Shown here: piece after piece, positions 25,517 to 33,786 of the stretch | Numbering within the stretch: position 1 is the first letter of the stretch | How the letters are laid out: the number at the start of each line of letters is the position of its first letter | NCBI GenBank assembly: GCA_052103955.1 | Contig: JBQELO010000001.1 | Coordinates: 124,001 to 188,000, forward strand | Source of the DNA: Paenalcaligenes sp052103955 | GTDB lineage: Bacteria > Pseudomonadota > Gammaproteobacteria > Burkholderiales > Burkholderiaceae_B | Direction of reading: 5' to 3' | DNA: 64,000 bases | Made by a program: the position numbers and the translations under genes | Notes under the pieces: generated by a model | Seen by the model: the letters and a program-made list of their open reading frames with translations, nothing else | Databases searched by the model: none | What the model was told of the DNA's origin: nothing

Positions 25517-26320
25517 ATGAACAACTTGCATCGTGAATTAGCCCCCATTTCCAGTGCCGCTTGGGCACAAATCGAGGAAGAAGTTGCGCGCACATTCAAG
25601 CGTTCTGTGGGTGCCCGCCGAGTGGTGGACCTTAAAGGCCCGGGCGGTGTAGAACTATCCAGCGTAGGGACCGGCCATTTAAGCAACCTGACTTCCCCAC
25701 ACAAAGGGGTGACCGCGAAGGTGCGCGAAGTTAAAGCCTTGGTTGAGCTGACTGTACCTTTTGAGCTGCAACGCGACGCCATTGACGACGTAGAACGTGG
25801 TGCTAACGATTCTGACTGGCAACCTGCTAAAGATGCCGCCACCAAACTGGCATTTGCTGAAGACCAAGCGATTTTTGATGGCTACAAAGCCGCTGGCATT
25901 ACCGGTATACGCGAAGGGTCATCGAACACCAGCATTGCGCTGCCTAAAGACGTAACCGACTACCCCACCGCCATTGGTAAAGCCCTGCAAGCGCTACGCT
26001 TAGAAGGTGTGGACGGCCCTTACTCTGTGTTGCTAGGTGCGGATGCCTATACCGCACTGACCGAAGCCAGCGACGGCGGTTACCCCGTGATCGAACACAT
26101 CAAACGCATTATCAGCGGCGACATCATCTGGGCACCCGCACTAAGTGGCGGTTGTGTGGTGTCTACCCGTGGGGGCGACTTTGAACTGCATCTGGGTCAA
26201 GAACTGTCTATTGGCTACCAAAGCCATACAGACAAAGTCGTGCGCTTGTACCTGCGTGAAACACTGACTTTCTTGATGCTGACTAGCGAAGCTTCTGTGT
26301 CGCTAACATTGAAAGCCTAA
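25517..26320 (+). CDS. Family 1 encapsulin shell protein (linocin M18-like, HK97 fold)
   Basis: A 267-residue encapsulin that self-assembles into an icosahedral protein nanocompartment. Characteristic stretches are NNLHRELAPISSAAWAQIEE (N-terminal helix that contacts the cargo peptide), TFKRSVGARRVVDLKGPGG, VRALVELTVPFELQ-like REVKALVELTVPFELQRDAI, DGPYSVLLGADAYTALTEA and the C-terminal SIGYQSHTDKVVRLYLRETL. Length is normal for a T=1 shell protein. It is directly coupled to the upstream DyP gene, one base from the stop with AAAGGACAG as RBS. A terminator follows. The operon is a self-contained oxidative-stress compartment. Confidence 0.96.
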   Translation: MNNLHRELAPISSAAWAQIEEEVARTFKRSVGARRVVDLKGPGGVELSSVGTGHLSNLTSPHKGVTAKVREVKALVELTVPFELQRDAIDDVERGANDSDWQPAKDAATKLAFAEDQAIFDGYKAAGITGIREGSSNTSIALPKDVTDYPTAIGKALQALRLEGVDGPYSVLLGADAYTALTEASDGGYPVIEHIKRIISGDIIWAPALSGGCVVSTRGGDFELHLGQELSIGYQSHTDKVVRLYLRETLTFLMLTSEASVSLTLKA

Positions 26321-26363
26321 GCCCGTATACGCACCTATTCATTAGGTGTGTCGGTGACCTCAG

Positions 26364-26399
26364 AGGCGTGATTACTCTGCAATCACGCCTTTGTTGTTT
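26364..26399 (+). terminator. Intrinsic terminator of the DyP-encapsulin operon
   Basis: AGGCGTGATT (26364-26373) and AATCACGCCT (26381-26390) form a perfect 10-bp stem with a 7-base loop, followed by the T-rich TTGTTGTTT. Confidence 0.85.
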
Positions 26400-26524
26400 G
26401 CCCGTTCACCGCGTAGCAACCCACACACAACACCCATGGTTTTCGCTGCCCCTACGCAGCAAATTCACCCCACTTTGTATCTGAGCCTGTACGTAACGCT
26501 TTTTTTGCCGCATAATCGCACACT

Positions 26525-26543
26525 GTTATTGATAATCATTTCT
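26525..26543. promoter_or_regulatory. Probable Fur box upstream of the ECF sigma gene
   Basis: GTTATTGATAATCATTTCT matches the 19-bp Fur consensus GATAATGATAATCATTATC at 14 positions, including the unbroken core TGATAATCATT. It lies 16 bases before the sigma-factor ATG, where bound Fur would block transcription under iron-replete conditions. Confidence 0.75.
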
Positions 26544-26558
26544 ATTTGTGGCGGTGGC

Positions 26559-27053
26559 ATGAAAAGCCGTTCCCCCCGGCAAAAAGGCTGGCTGGCACAT
26601 TACACAGAGCTCATTAGTTCATGGGCCAAAAAACACCCGCACTCCCCTGATGCCGAAGACGCGGTGCAGGATGTGGCGGTGAACATGATCCAGATGGAAC
26701 ACCCTGCTGTGGACTACATGCGCGCCTACTTGTTTCGCAGCGCTATTAATGGCGTCAATCGCCAGCACATACAGCGACAAAAAGTCAGCCTTCTGTCCTT
26801 AGAGGAACTAGAGGAAGAAGAACACCCGCTGGTTTCCCATGTGGAAACGGATGCCTACGCGTCAGAACTCACGCAGCGTGTGCAGCAGGCTCTGGCCGAA
26901 TTGCCACTGAAACAACAGCAAGTTTTTGCATGGCATCGTTTAGAGGGCTGGACGGTGCCAGAAATTGCCGACCACATGCAACTTTCGGTCAGTAGTGTGG
27001 AAAAATACCTTAGTGCCGCGTTGCGACATCTTCAACACCGTTTGCGTGAGTAG
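26559..27053 (+). CDS. FecI-like ECF sigma factor (iron starvation sigma)
   Basis: A 164-residue sigma-70 family ECF factor. Region 2 is short: WLAHYTELISSWAKKHPHSP, then DAEDAVQDVAVNMI and YMRAYLFRSAINGVNR. Region 4 reads ALAELPLKQQQVFAWHRLEG and WTVPEIADHMQLSVSSVEKY, a helix-turn-helix typical of FecI. The ATG at 26559 gives the family length; a longer frame from 26391 runs through the previous terminator and the Fur box and is rejected. It is followed 12 bases later by a FecR-like gene and then the TonB-dependent receptor, the standard cell-surface signalling cassette. Iron regulation by Fur is supported by the box just upstream. Confidence 0.92.
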   Translation: MKSRSPRQKGWLAHYTELISSWAKKHPHSPDAEDAVQDVAVNMIQMEHPAVDYMRAYLFRSAINGVNRQHIQRQKVSLLSLEELEEEEHPLVSHVETDAYASELTQRVQQALAELPLKQQQVFAWHRLEGWTVPEIADHMQLSVSSVEKYLSAALRHLQHRLRE

Positions 27054-27065
27054 CACGAGCAGAAG

Positions 27066-28073
27066 ATGAAACAGAGAGAACACCCTTACACCCTGCCCAT
27101 TCCCTTAGACCCTGATGACGCTGCCAACTACTGGTTCACACGTCGCCAAGGTGGGTTGATGCAACCCGGTGACGAGGCACAGTTTCAGTATTGGTTAGCC
27201 GAAGACGCTGCTCACCCACAGGCCTATGAAGACGTCTCTATCGTGTGGCGTTTGACCCAGCGCGTACCTGATGCCGTCTTTAAAGCGGTGCTCCCCCCCG
27301 CTCCCGTTGCTGCACCCACCCCCTCTAGGCGCCAGTTTTTATGGTGGGGAGGTGGTGTAGCCATGGCTGCCGTCACGGGCATCAGCATGCGCAGCCTACT
27401 GCAAGACGACCCCCTGCTCTTTCAAGAAAGTTATAGAACGGCTAGGGGCCAGCACCAAGAACTGCAATGGCAAGATGGCAGCACCGCATGGCTAAATACC
27501 GAATCGGTGCTGCAAGTGATGTTTTCGGCTTCACAACGCCTAGCCTTACTCGAGCAAGGTGAAGCTTTATTTAAGGTGGGCAACGATAAGCAACGCCCAT
27601 TTCTGGTGAAAACCAGCCAAGCAGAAATACATGCCAACAACGCTGAATTCAGCGTGCGACAAGACAATAGTCACACGGCGGTGACCGTACTGGCAGGCGA
27701 ATTAGAAATGCGTGCTAACCAATGGTGGCATCGATCTACTGCCCTACTGCGCCCTAATCAGCAATTACGTATCCCTACTGAAGGCAAATGGAGCGATATA
27801 GAGGTGGTGAACGCCACGGCCGTTGCCGCATGGCACCGTAATCAAGTCGTGTTTGACCGCACCCCATTGCGCCATATTATTCACGAGCTAAACCGCTACC
27901 GTGCTCAGCCCATTTTTCTAGATGCTCCCTTATATGAGTCGTCCAGATTAAGCGGCGTATTTGAGCTGGATCGCATCGACGATTTCCTGCAACGTTTGCC
28001 TACCTTGATCCCCGTTAACGTCATACGCCAGGCGAATGGCAGTGTAATGATTGTGGCCAAAACCACGGTTTAA
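27066..28073 (+). CDS. FecR-like anti-sigma/signal transducer
   Basis: A 335-residue inner-membrane regulator that holds the ECF sigma factor in check until the receptor signals. The cytoplasmic N-terminal domain (DDAANYWFTRRQGGLMQPGD and FQYWLAEDAAHPQAYEDVS) is the sigma-binding DUF4880 type. One membrane segment is at about residues 92-107 (FLWWGGGVAMAAVTG). The periplasmic FecR domain follows (RTARGQHQELQWQDGSTAWL, then LALLEQGEALFKVGND). The C-terminal STN-interacting part includes LSGVFELDRIDDFLQRLPTL. It sits between the sigma factor and receptor genes, so all three are predicted to work as one circuit. Confidence 0.92.
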   Translation: MKQREHPYTLPIPLDPDDAANYWFTRRQGGLMQPGDEAQFQYWLAEDAAHPQAYEDVSIVWRLTQRVPDAVFKAVLPPAPVAAPTPSRRQFLWWGGGVAMAAVTGISMRSLLQDDPLLFQESYRTARGQHQELQWQDGSTAWLNTESVLQVMFSASQRLALLEQGEALFKVGNDKQRPFLVKTSQAEIHANNAEFSVRQDNSHTAVTVLAGELEMRANQWWHRSTALLRPNQQLRIPTEGKWSDIEVVNATAVAAWHRNQVVFDRTPLRHIIHELNRYRAQPIFLDAPLYESSRLSGVFELDRIDDFLQRLPTLIPVNVIRQANGSVMIVAKTTV

Positions 28074-28111
28074 GCCACTCTCAGCAACAAAGAAACAAAT
28101 AGTTACAATAT

Positions 28112-28130
28112 ATTAATGAGAATGATTACG
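28112..28130. promoter_or_regulatory. Possible Fur box upstream of the TonB receptor
   Basis: ATTAATGAGAATGATTACG agrees with the Fur consensus at 13 of 19 positions, with an intact AATGA-AATGATTA pattern. It lies in the 170-base gap between the FecR-like gene and the receptor and would give the receptor direct iron control besides the sigma factor. Confidence 0.55.
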
Positions 28131-28243
28131 GGTTTCGTTACGAATTCTACTCTTAGTACATAGAAGCAGTGATTGCATCATAGCGCCCACTGCCCGGGAA
28201 GGCCCGCCTAGCGGGTTCGCATGAAGCATATGAGTAGAACACT

Positions 28244-30763
28244 GTGAATAGCATCAACCATAACAACACTACACCCTTAGCGTCACACCTGACGCCCCCC
28301 TCTAGCCACACATCAAAAAAATGGGCATTTGCCACACTGCTGTGCTTAAGTTGTGCCGTGGCACAACCCGCCATGGCAGCCGAACAATTGGCACGCCACA
28401 TCAGTATTCCAGCACAACCTCTGACCACAGCACTGCTTGCTTTTGGTCAGCAAAATCACGTGCAAATTTACTACCTGCCCGAAATGGTGGCAGGGTTGCA
28501 AGCCCCTGCTATTGAAGGGAACTACACCCCACACGAAACGTTAAGCCGTCTAATACAGGGTACTGGGTTAATTGTGGAATGGGATGGCAACAGCGTTACC
28601 TTAAGCCGCACCTTGGAAGGCAGCACCAGTCAGCTAGCCCCTGTGCGTGTGCAAGGTACGGTTAGCTCTACCACTGAAGGCACTGGCGAATACATCATGG
28701 CGGGCACCAGCAATACCGCCACCCGCCTGAACATGGATACCCAACATACGCCGCAGTCTATTAGCGTGATGACACGCCAACAAATGGATGACTTCGGCCT
28801 CACCAACTTTGATGAAGTGTTGAACTTCACCACTGGTATTACAGCGGCTACGGCGTCACCCGGGGGCGGATACCAATTTCAATCGCGCGGTTTTTCTATC
28901 ACCAACGTACAAGTAGACGGAATGCAAAGCAGCTACCGTTCGGCTGGACGCGGGGCATTTAACCCCATTTCGTTGGACATGGATTTATACGACCGCGTGG
29001 AAGTGGTGCGTGGCGCAACCGGTTTGCTGTCCCCCACAGGTGAACCCTCCGCACTGATTAACTTAATTCGCAAACGCCCCCAAGCCACCTTTGGAGCACG
29101 GTTAAATACGCATATAGGCTCGTGGAAAGACCGCCGCGTCACTGCTGATGTCACCGGCCCGCTGACAGAAGATGGCCGTTTGCGTATGCGCGTCATTGGT
29201 TCGCACAAAGCAGCCGATTCCTTTATTGACCGCACAAACAACAAGAACAACCTACTGTCGGGAATTTTGGAATTTGATATCACCGACAACACCATTCTGA
29301 CCGCCGGCTACGATTTCCAAAACTCCAAGCTACGCGGCGAGTCCAACATGGGTATCCCTCTGTTTGACTCCAACGGTGAGCGCATTGATGTGTCACGCTC
29401 TATGTCCTTAGCCCCCGACTGGACCTACTGGAACAAACGCCACCAAAACGCGTTTATCTCGGTTGAGCATGAGTTCGATAACGACTGGACAGCCAAGATC
29501 AGCTATAGCCACCAACGTGATGATGGCGATGCGGTCATTACCGGCTGGGGCGCAGGCGTAAACTCCGTAGTAAATCCCGACGGTTCTGGCATAGGCATAC
29601 GCACCAACTTAGCCGCTGAAGGCTACCGACAGCAAGACAACCTAGAGCTGTCGGCCAATGGCCCATTTGAGTTGCTAGGCCGCACGCACCAACTGATGTT
29701 TGGTTTTAACGGCACACGCAAACGCGATACGTCCTACACCATGGACATCAGCGACACCAACACGTGGTATATCCCGAATATTTACGACTGGGATGGCGCC
29801 ATGCCCGAACCAGTGGTCAGCCGTTCTGGTGCGTGGACCCGCACCCATACAAGAGAATATGGGTTTTTCGCAGGCACACGCTTGAACATCATCGACCCAT
29901 TAAATGTGATTCTGGGTATGCGGTTGTCAGACTATAAAACCTACCGCGACAACTACAACACCTCGGGTACATTTACCGGTGTATCGGGCGAGCTACGCAA
30001 CAAAAACGAAATCACCCCCTACTTCGGTGTGACCTACGATTTCCTGCCTAACCTAACCGGTTATGCCAGCTATACACGCCTGTTTCAACCACAAGGCTAC
30101 AAAGACAAAGACGACAACTACCTAGACCCCATCACTGGTGAAAACCGTGAACTGGGCTTAAAAGGTAGTCTATTGGATGAGAAAGTACAGTTCTCGTTGT
30201 CCGCTTTCCAAACCAAGCAAAACAACTTGGCCGTACTAGACCCGTCAGTACCTGACGACTTTGTGTTGCCCGATGGCAGCCGCCCCTATGTATCTTCGGG
30301 TGCAGGCAACAAAACCAAAGGCTTTGAAATTGAGCTAAACGGTGCGTTGACCAGCAACTGGAATATGTTTGCCTCGTACAGCTACGCCAGCACTAAAAAT
30401 GGTCAGGGCGAACGCATCATGACGTACATCCCTAGCCGCACGTTCAGATTGGGTACTAACTACAGTTTCACCGGTGCATTGCAAGGGTTAAGCGCTGGCG
30501 CCACGATTAACTGGTTTGGCAAACGTGATCTATGGACGGCTGGCCGTGCGTACACCGCCAAAAACGGTAAAGCCTTGGATGCCACACACAGCAGCTATGC
30601 CGTGGTTGGCCTGCACGCCAACTACCGCTTGAATCAGCACTGGAATGCACGACTCACCGTTAACAACGTCTTTAACAAACGTTATTACGACAACTTTGTG
30701 ATTTTCCGTGCGCGCTACGGTGCACCGCGTAACGTGTATTTGTCAGTTGATTATCAGTGGTAA
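28244..30763 (+). CDS. TonB-dependent siderophore receptor with STN signalling domain
   Basis: An 839-residue outer-membrane receptor for a ferric siderophore. A signal peptide lies in residues ~25-46 (WAFATLLCLSCAVAQPAMAA). The secretin/TonB N-terminal (STN) domain follows (ISIPAQPLTTALLAFGQQNH to LIVEWDGNSVTLSRTL), the part that talks to the FecR protein. The plug begins with NTATRLNMDTQHTPQSISVM and includes RVEVVRGATGLLSPTGEPSA and INLIRKRP. A 22-strand barrel follows, ending in PRNVYLSVDYQW with the terminal aromatic. It resembles FpvA/FhuE-type hydroxamate or pyoverdine receptors; the ligand is not deducible. No in-frame ATG gives a signal peptide, so a GTG start at 28244 is used. The 3' end nearly abuts the YncE-like gene. 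Confidence 0.93.
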   Translation: MNSINHNNTTPLASHLTPPSSHTSKKWAFATLLCLSCAVAQPAMAAEQLARHISIPAQPLTTALLAFGQQNHVQIYYLPEMVAGLQAPAIEGNYTPHETLSRLIQGTGLIVEWDGNSVTLSRTLEGSTSQLAPVRVQGTVSSTTEGTGEYIMAGTSNTATRLNMDTQHTPQSISVMTRQQMDDFGLTNFDEVLNFTTGITAATASPGGGYQFQSRGFSITNVQVDGMQSSYRSAGRGAFNPISLDMDLYDRVEVVRGATGLLSPTGEPSALINLIRKRPQATFGARLNTHIGSWKDRRVTADVTGPLTEDGRLRMRVIGSHKAADSFIDRTNNKNNLLSGILEFDITDNTILTAGYDFQNSKLRGESNMGIPLFDSNGERIDVSRSMSLAPDWTYWNKRHQNAFISVEHEFDNDWTAKISYSHQRDDGDAVITGWGAGVNSVVNPDGSGIGIRTNLAAEGYRQQDNLELSANGPFELLGRTHQLMFGFNGTRKRDTSYTMDISDTNTWYIPNIYDWDGAMPEPVVSRSGAWTRTHTREYGFFAGTRLNIIDPLNVILGMRLSDYKTYRDNYNTSGTFTGVSGELRNKNEITPYFGVTYDFLPNLTGYASYTRLFQPQGYKDKDDNYLDPITGENRELGLKGSLLDEKVQFSLSAFQTKQNNLAVLDPSVPDDFVLPDGSRPYVSSGAGNKTKGFEIELNGALTSNWNMFASYSYASTKNGQGERIMTYIPSRTFRLGTNYSFTGALQGLSAGATINWFGKRDLWTAGRAYTAKNGKALDATHSSYAVVGLHANYRLNQHWNARLTVNNVFNKRYYDNFVIFRARYGAPRNVYLSVDYQW

Positions 30764-30795
30764 TTCCACATTCATCCTATTGTGAGCCTACCCCT

Positions 30796-32037
30796 ATGAC
30801 ACCCTTTGTTTCTCGCCCCTTTGTTCGTGGTTTATACCTTGCCATCGTCGTGGGCTTGTCTGCCGGCGCAGCACAGGCTAAGACACCGCCACAACCCACT
30901 TACCAACCTGTCACGGAAGCCCAGATTTTGCAGCAACCTACAGCCAAAGAAGTGCTGGAAATTGTGTACAGCCCAAATCAGGAAAGCCTCTATGTGTCTT
31001 CACCTAACTGGCAAGACGAAACACTATCGCGCACACTGGTGCTAGACCCTAAAACCTTGGCGATTCAAGGCGAAATTCCCATGGAAGTGAAAAGCTTCGG
31101 GGTTGCCTTAGATGATGCCGCCAACCGTTTGTACCTGACTCAAGGTTTTAATGGCAGCATTGTGGCGGTAGATACTACCACCAACACCGTGCTGAAACGC
31201 ATCCCCATACAAGACACCATCAACTTCCAAGACACCATTGCCGCCGCTGACTTCGGCCAAGAGCGCAAAGACGGCCTGTTGAAAATGCTGGAACGCTTTA
31301 AGGTCACCGACGACTACCAATACAAAACCCGCGAACTGGTTGTGGATAAGAAAAACCACCGCTTGTTCGCCCCCGGTTTAGGCTTAGGCTTTGATAGCGT
31401 GCTGTTCGTGGTGAATACAGACAGTCTAGAGCTGGAAAAAGTGATGCCTGGTTTTGGCTATAACGTGGCCGGTATCACCACAGACGAAGCCAATGACCGC
31501 GTGTTTGTGTCGAACATGCAAGGCCAAATCATGGTGGTTAACAGCAAGACCCTAGAAATTGATGAGGTCTGGGAAGTAGAGGCTGACCAACTGATTAACT
31601 TAGTCTATGACCCAGCCCAAAACCGCTTATTTGGCGTAGACCAAGGCATTGACCGTGACTCCCCACGCAACTTGCACTTAGAACGTGCATATACCCGTCG
31701 CAGCCCCGGGCATCAGGTCTTTGTATTAAACGCCGACGACGGTAAAACTCTGGCAGTAATGCCTACCGGCGAAGTACCTATTGGCGTGCGCTTTGACCAC
31801 GACACACAACGCTTGTTTGTGGCGAACCGTGGTGGTGTACGTGAAGCAGATGGCAAAGGCTCTATCAGCATTTTCGACACGGTTACTTATCAGCCATTAC
31901 AAACGGTTGAGCTTGCTCCACACCCCAATAGCTTGGAATACATTCCTGCTGAAAAAGCCTTGTACGTCTCTGTAAAAAATGACGGAAATAACAAAGAAGC
32001 AGGCACCTTAGAACGCATGGTACGCCTACAGTTCTAA
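30796..32037 (+). CDS. YncE-like beta-propeller protein, periplasmic
   Basis: A 413-residue secreted protein with repeated beta-propeller blades. A signal peptide covers about residues 1-29 (LYLAIVVGLSAGAAQA). Blade motifs recur, for example NRLYLTQGFNGSIVAVDTTT, DRVFVSNMQGQIMVVNSKTL and QRLFVANRGGVREADGKGS, the YVTN pattern of YncE. In E. coli the Fur-regulated yncE lies beside the TonB receptor gene yncD. Here it directly follows a siderophore receptor, strengthening a link to iron uptake, although the molecular role is not established. The ATG at 30796 is chosen because the upstream frame overlaps the receptor stop and lacks a signal peptide start. A terminator follows. Confidence 0.85.
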   Translation: MTPFVSRPFVRGLYLAIVVGLSAGAAQAKTPPQPTYQPVTEAQILQQPTAKEVLEIVYSPNQESLYVSSPNWQDETLSRTLVLDPKTLAIQGEIPMEVKSFGVALDDAANRLYLTQGFNGSIVAVDTTTNTVLKRIPIQDTINFQDTIAAADFGQERKDGLLKMLERFKVTDDYQYKTRELVVDKKNHRLFAPGLGLGFDSVLFVVNTDSLELEKVMPGFGYNVAGITTDEANDRVFVSNMQGQIMVVNSKTLEIDEVWEVEADQLINLVYDPAQNRLFGVDQGIDRDSPRNLHLERAYTRRSPGHQVFVLNADDGKTLAVMPTGEVPIGVRFDHDTQRLFVANRGGVREADGKGSISIFDTVTYQPLQTVELAPHPNSLEYIPAEKALYVSVKNDGNNKEAGTLERMVRLQF

Positions 32038-32084
32038 GCGCTTTTCCCTACATAGATTTTGACTAACTACTTGACGGTAGCTTT

Positions 32085-32113
32085 CCTCCCCACACTGTGG
32101 GGAGGTTTTTTTT
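32085..32113 (+). terminator. Intrinsic terminator after the YncE-like gene
   Basis: CCTCCCCACA and TGTGGGGAGG form a strong stem with a minimal loop, followed by eight T residues. It ends the iron-uptake gene run on the plus strand. Confidence 0.92.
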
Positions 32114-32144
32114 CGTCTAGATTCCCTACACCTAACCACAGCCC

Positions 32145-33098
32145 TTAGGCATTAAACTCGCCCAATACGGCTTCTGTGCTGATCACATTGGTTTTGGGTT
32201 CCTCATCCACCAATAAACGGAACACATCGGGTCTGGAATAATGCCCTACTACGTCCAGATCAAACTTGCCACGGATGGTGTCATCCACATCAATCTCGGC
32301 GTACAACATACATTCACTTTCGTGATTAGGGCCAGCTAGCACCTCACCTGTAGGGCTCACAATGACACTGCCGCCACGAAATAACACGGCATCCGCGTTA
32401 TCGCCTTGAATGGCATCGTAATCGTCGGGGTAGTCTCCACGGGTTGCATACTGACATGCGCTAAACACAAAGCATCGGCCTTCAATTGCAATGTGCTGCA
32501 TAGAAGGCAACCACACATCGCGATCATCGGCTGTAGGTGCGCAGTACAGTTGTACCCCTTTGGCGTACATGTATGTACGGAACAGCGGCATGTAGTTTTC
32601 CCAGCAAATTACGGTACCTAACTTAGCACCTAAACTGGTGTCATACACTGGCATAGTAGAACCGTCACCCTGCCCCCAGATCACACGCTCCATTGCTGTA
32701 GGCACCAACTTACGGTGCTTACCTAACAAAGCGCCATCAGGACCAAAATGCAACGCGGTGCAATAAATGGTGCCCTGCTCGCGTTCCATCACACCAATCA
32801 CCACATAGGCTTGTGCTTCTTTGGCTGCGGCACCAATGCGATCAGTTTCTGGGCCAGGCACATCAATGGCCCCGTTGTAATAGCGTAGGTATTCTTCTTT
32901 ACCGCGTGGTTGTCTGCCCCCTACACGCGCCCCAAAGTCTAAGCCCTTGGGGTACCCAGACAAAGTGGCTTCTGGAAACACAATCAGGCTAGCCCCTTCG
33001 GCGGCGGCTTCCTCTATACGCGAGATTACTTTATCGGTGCTTTTGGCCTTATCAAACGGCACGGCACTCATCTGTACTACAGCTGCACGAAATGTCAT
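32145..33098 (-). CDS. Nitrilase (carbon-nitrogen hydrolase superfamily)
   Basis: A 317-residue nitrilase-type enzyme converting a nitrile to a carboxylate and ammonia. The catalytic triad is visible: Glu43 in VFPEATLSGYPKG, Lys130 in GKHRKLVPTAMERVIWGQGD and Cys165 in TVICWENYMPL. The CWENYMP context and the WGQGDGS loop are typical of true aliphatic/aryl nitrilases rather than amidases. A C-terminal segment, ALLRGGSVIVSP-like VLFRGGSVIVSPTGEVLAGP, completes the fold. Length is a little shorter than the ~340 common for nitrilases. It is the last gene of a minus-strand operon containing a full Liv-type ABC importer, 31 bases after LivF, so the importer probably brings in the nitrile or a related compound. 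Confidence 0.92.
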   Translation of the reverse strand: MTFRAAVVQMSAVPFDKAKSTDKVISRIEEAAAEGASLIVFPEATLSGYPKGLDFGARVGGRQPRGKEEYLRYYNGAIDVPGPETDRIGAAAKEAQAYVVIGVMEREQGTIYCTALHFGPDGALLGKHRKLVPTAMERVIWGQGDGSTMPVYDTSLGAKLGTVICWENYMPLFRTYMYAKGVQLYCAPTADDRDVWLPSMQHIAIEGRCFVFSACQYATRGDYPDDYDAIQGDNADAVLFRGGSVIVSPTGEVLAGPNHESECMLYAEIDVDDTIRGKFDLDVVGHYSRPDVFRLLVDEEPKTNVISTEAVLGEFNA

Positions 33099-33129
33099 TT
33101 AGGTTCTCCTCCTACCTAGTAAATACGGC

Positions 33130-33786
33130 TTAAGCCACCAAACTGCCACGCTCGATGGTCAGAAATTGATCGGCAATAGGCTCCAATAATTTGGGATTAG
33201 ATTCAGTAATCAAAATGGATAAATCCGGTTGCGCACTACGCAAGGCTTTAAGCGACTCGGCATAACGTATGGCCAATGCTGGCGCTAAACCCTGAAACGG
33301 TTCATCCAATAAGATCAGCTTGTCGCCCGCCATCAAGGCACGCCCCAAGGCCACCATTTTTTGTTGGCCACCCGAAATCAAACCACCCAATCTGCTGCCT
33401 ATTTGCTCTAGCTCAGGCGACAGGCTGTAAATCAGCGCTAATCGTCTATCTATCTCGGCCTGTGGCAATTTGCATGCCCACGCGGGCACCAGCATGTTGT
33501 CCAACACCGTGAATTTAGCGATAAGACGACGCTCTTCTGGCGCATAACCTATGCCCAAAAAGGGGCGGTCATGAGCCTGACGCTCGTTAAGATTGACGCC
33601 TTGGAACTGCATATCGCCTTCACTGACCGGCAATAACCCCATAATGGTGCGCAATAAAGAGGTTTTGCCCGCCCCATTGCGCCCAATCAGTGCGGTAGTT
33701 TTGCCTTTTTCTATAGCAAAACTCACCTGCCTCACAACGGTATTGCCTGCAATTTGGCTACTTAGCGCTTGTACGTTCAACGTCAT
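33130..33786 (-). CDS. Branched-chain-type ABC transporter ATPase (LivF-like)
   Basis: A 218-residue ATPase of the hydrophobic amino acid/amide/urea uptake family. Walker A is GRNGAGKTSLL, the signature is ISGGQQKMVALGRAL, Walker B is LILLDEPFQGLAP and the switch region ILITESNP carries Glu-Ser in place of the usual His, which is unusual. I use the ATG at 33786, which overlaps the upstream LivG stop by one base (TGATG); the GTG one codon earlier is an alternative. It is the shorter of the two ATPases of the nitrilase-linked importer and would pair with the LivG-like subunit. Confidence 0.9.
   Translation of the reverse strand: MTLNVQALSSQIAGNTVVRQVSFAIEKGKTTALIGRNGAGKTSLLRTIMGLLPVSEGDMQFQGVNLNERQAHDRPFLGIGYAPEERRLIAKFTVLDNMLVPAWACKLPQAEIDRRLALIYSLSPELEQIGSRLGGLISGGQQKMVALGRALMAGDKLILLDEPFQGLAPALAIRYAESLKALRSAQPDLSILITESNPKLLEPIADQFLTIERGSLVA

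Noticed and set aside
26391..26558. N-terminal extension of the ECF sigma factor to 26391
   Set aside because: It begins inside the T-tract of the encapsulin terminator and runs through the Fur box; the ATG at 26559 gives normal FecI length.
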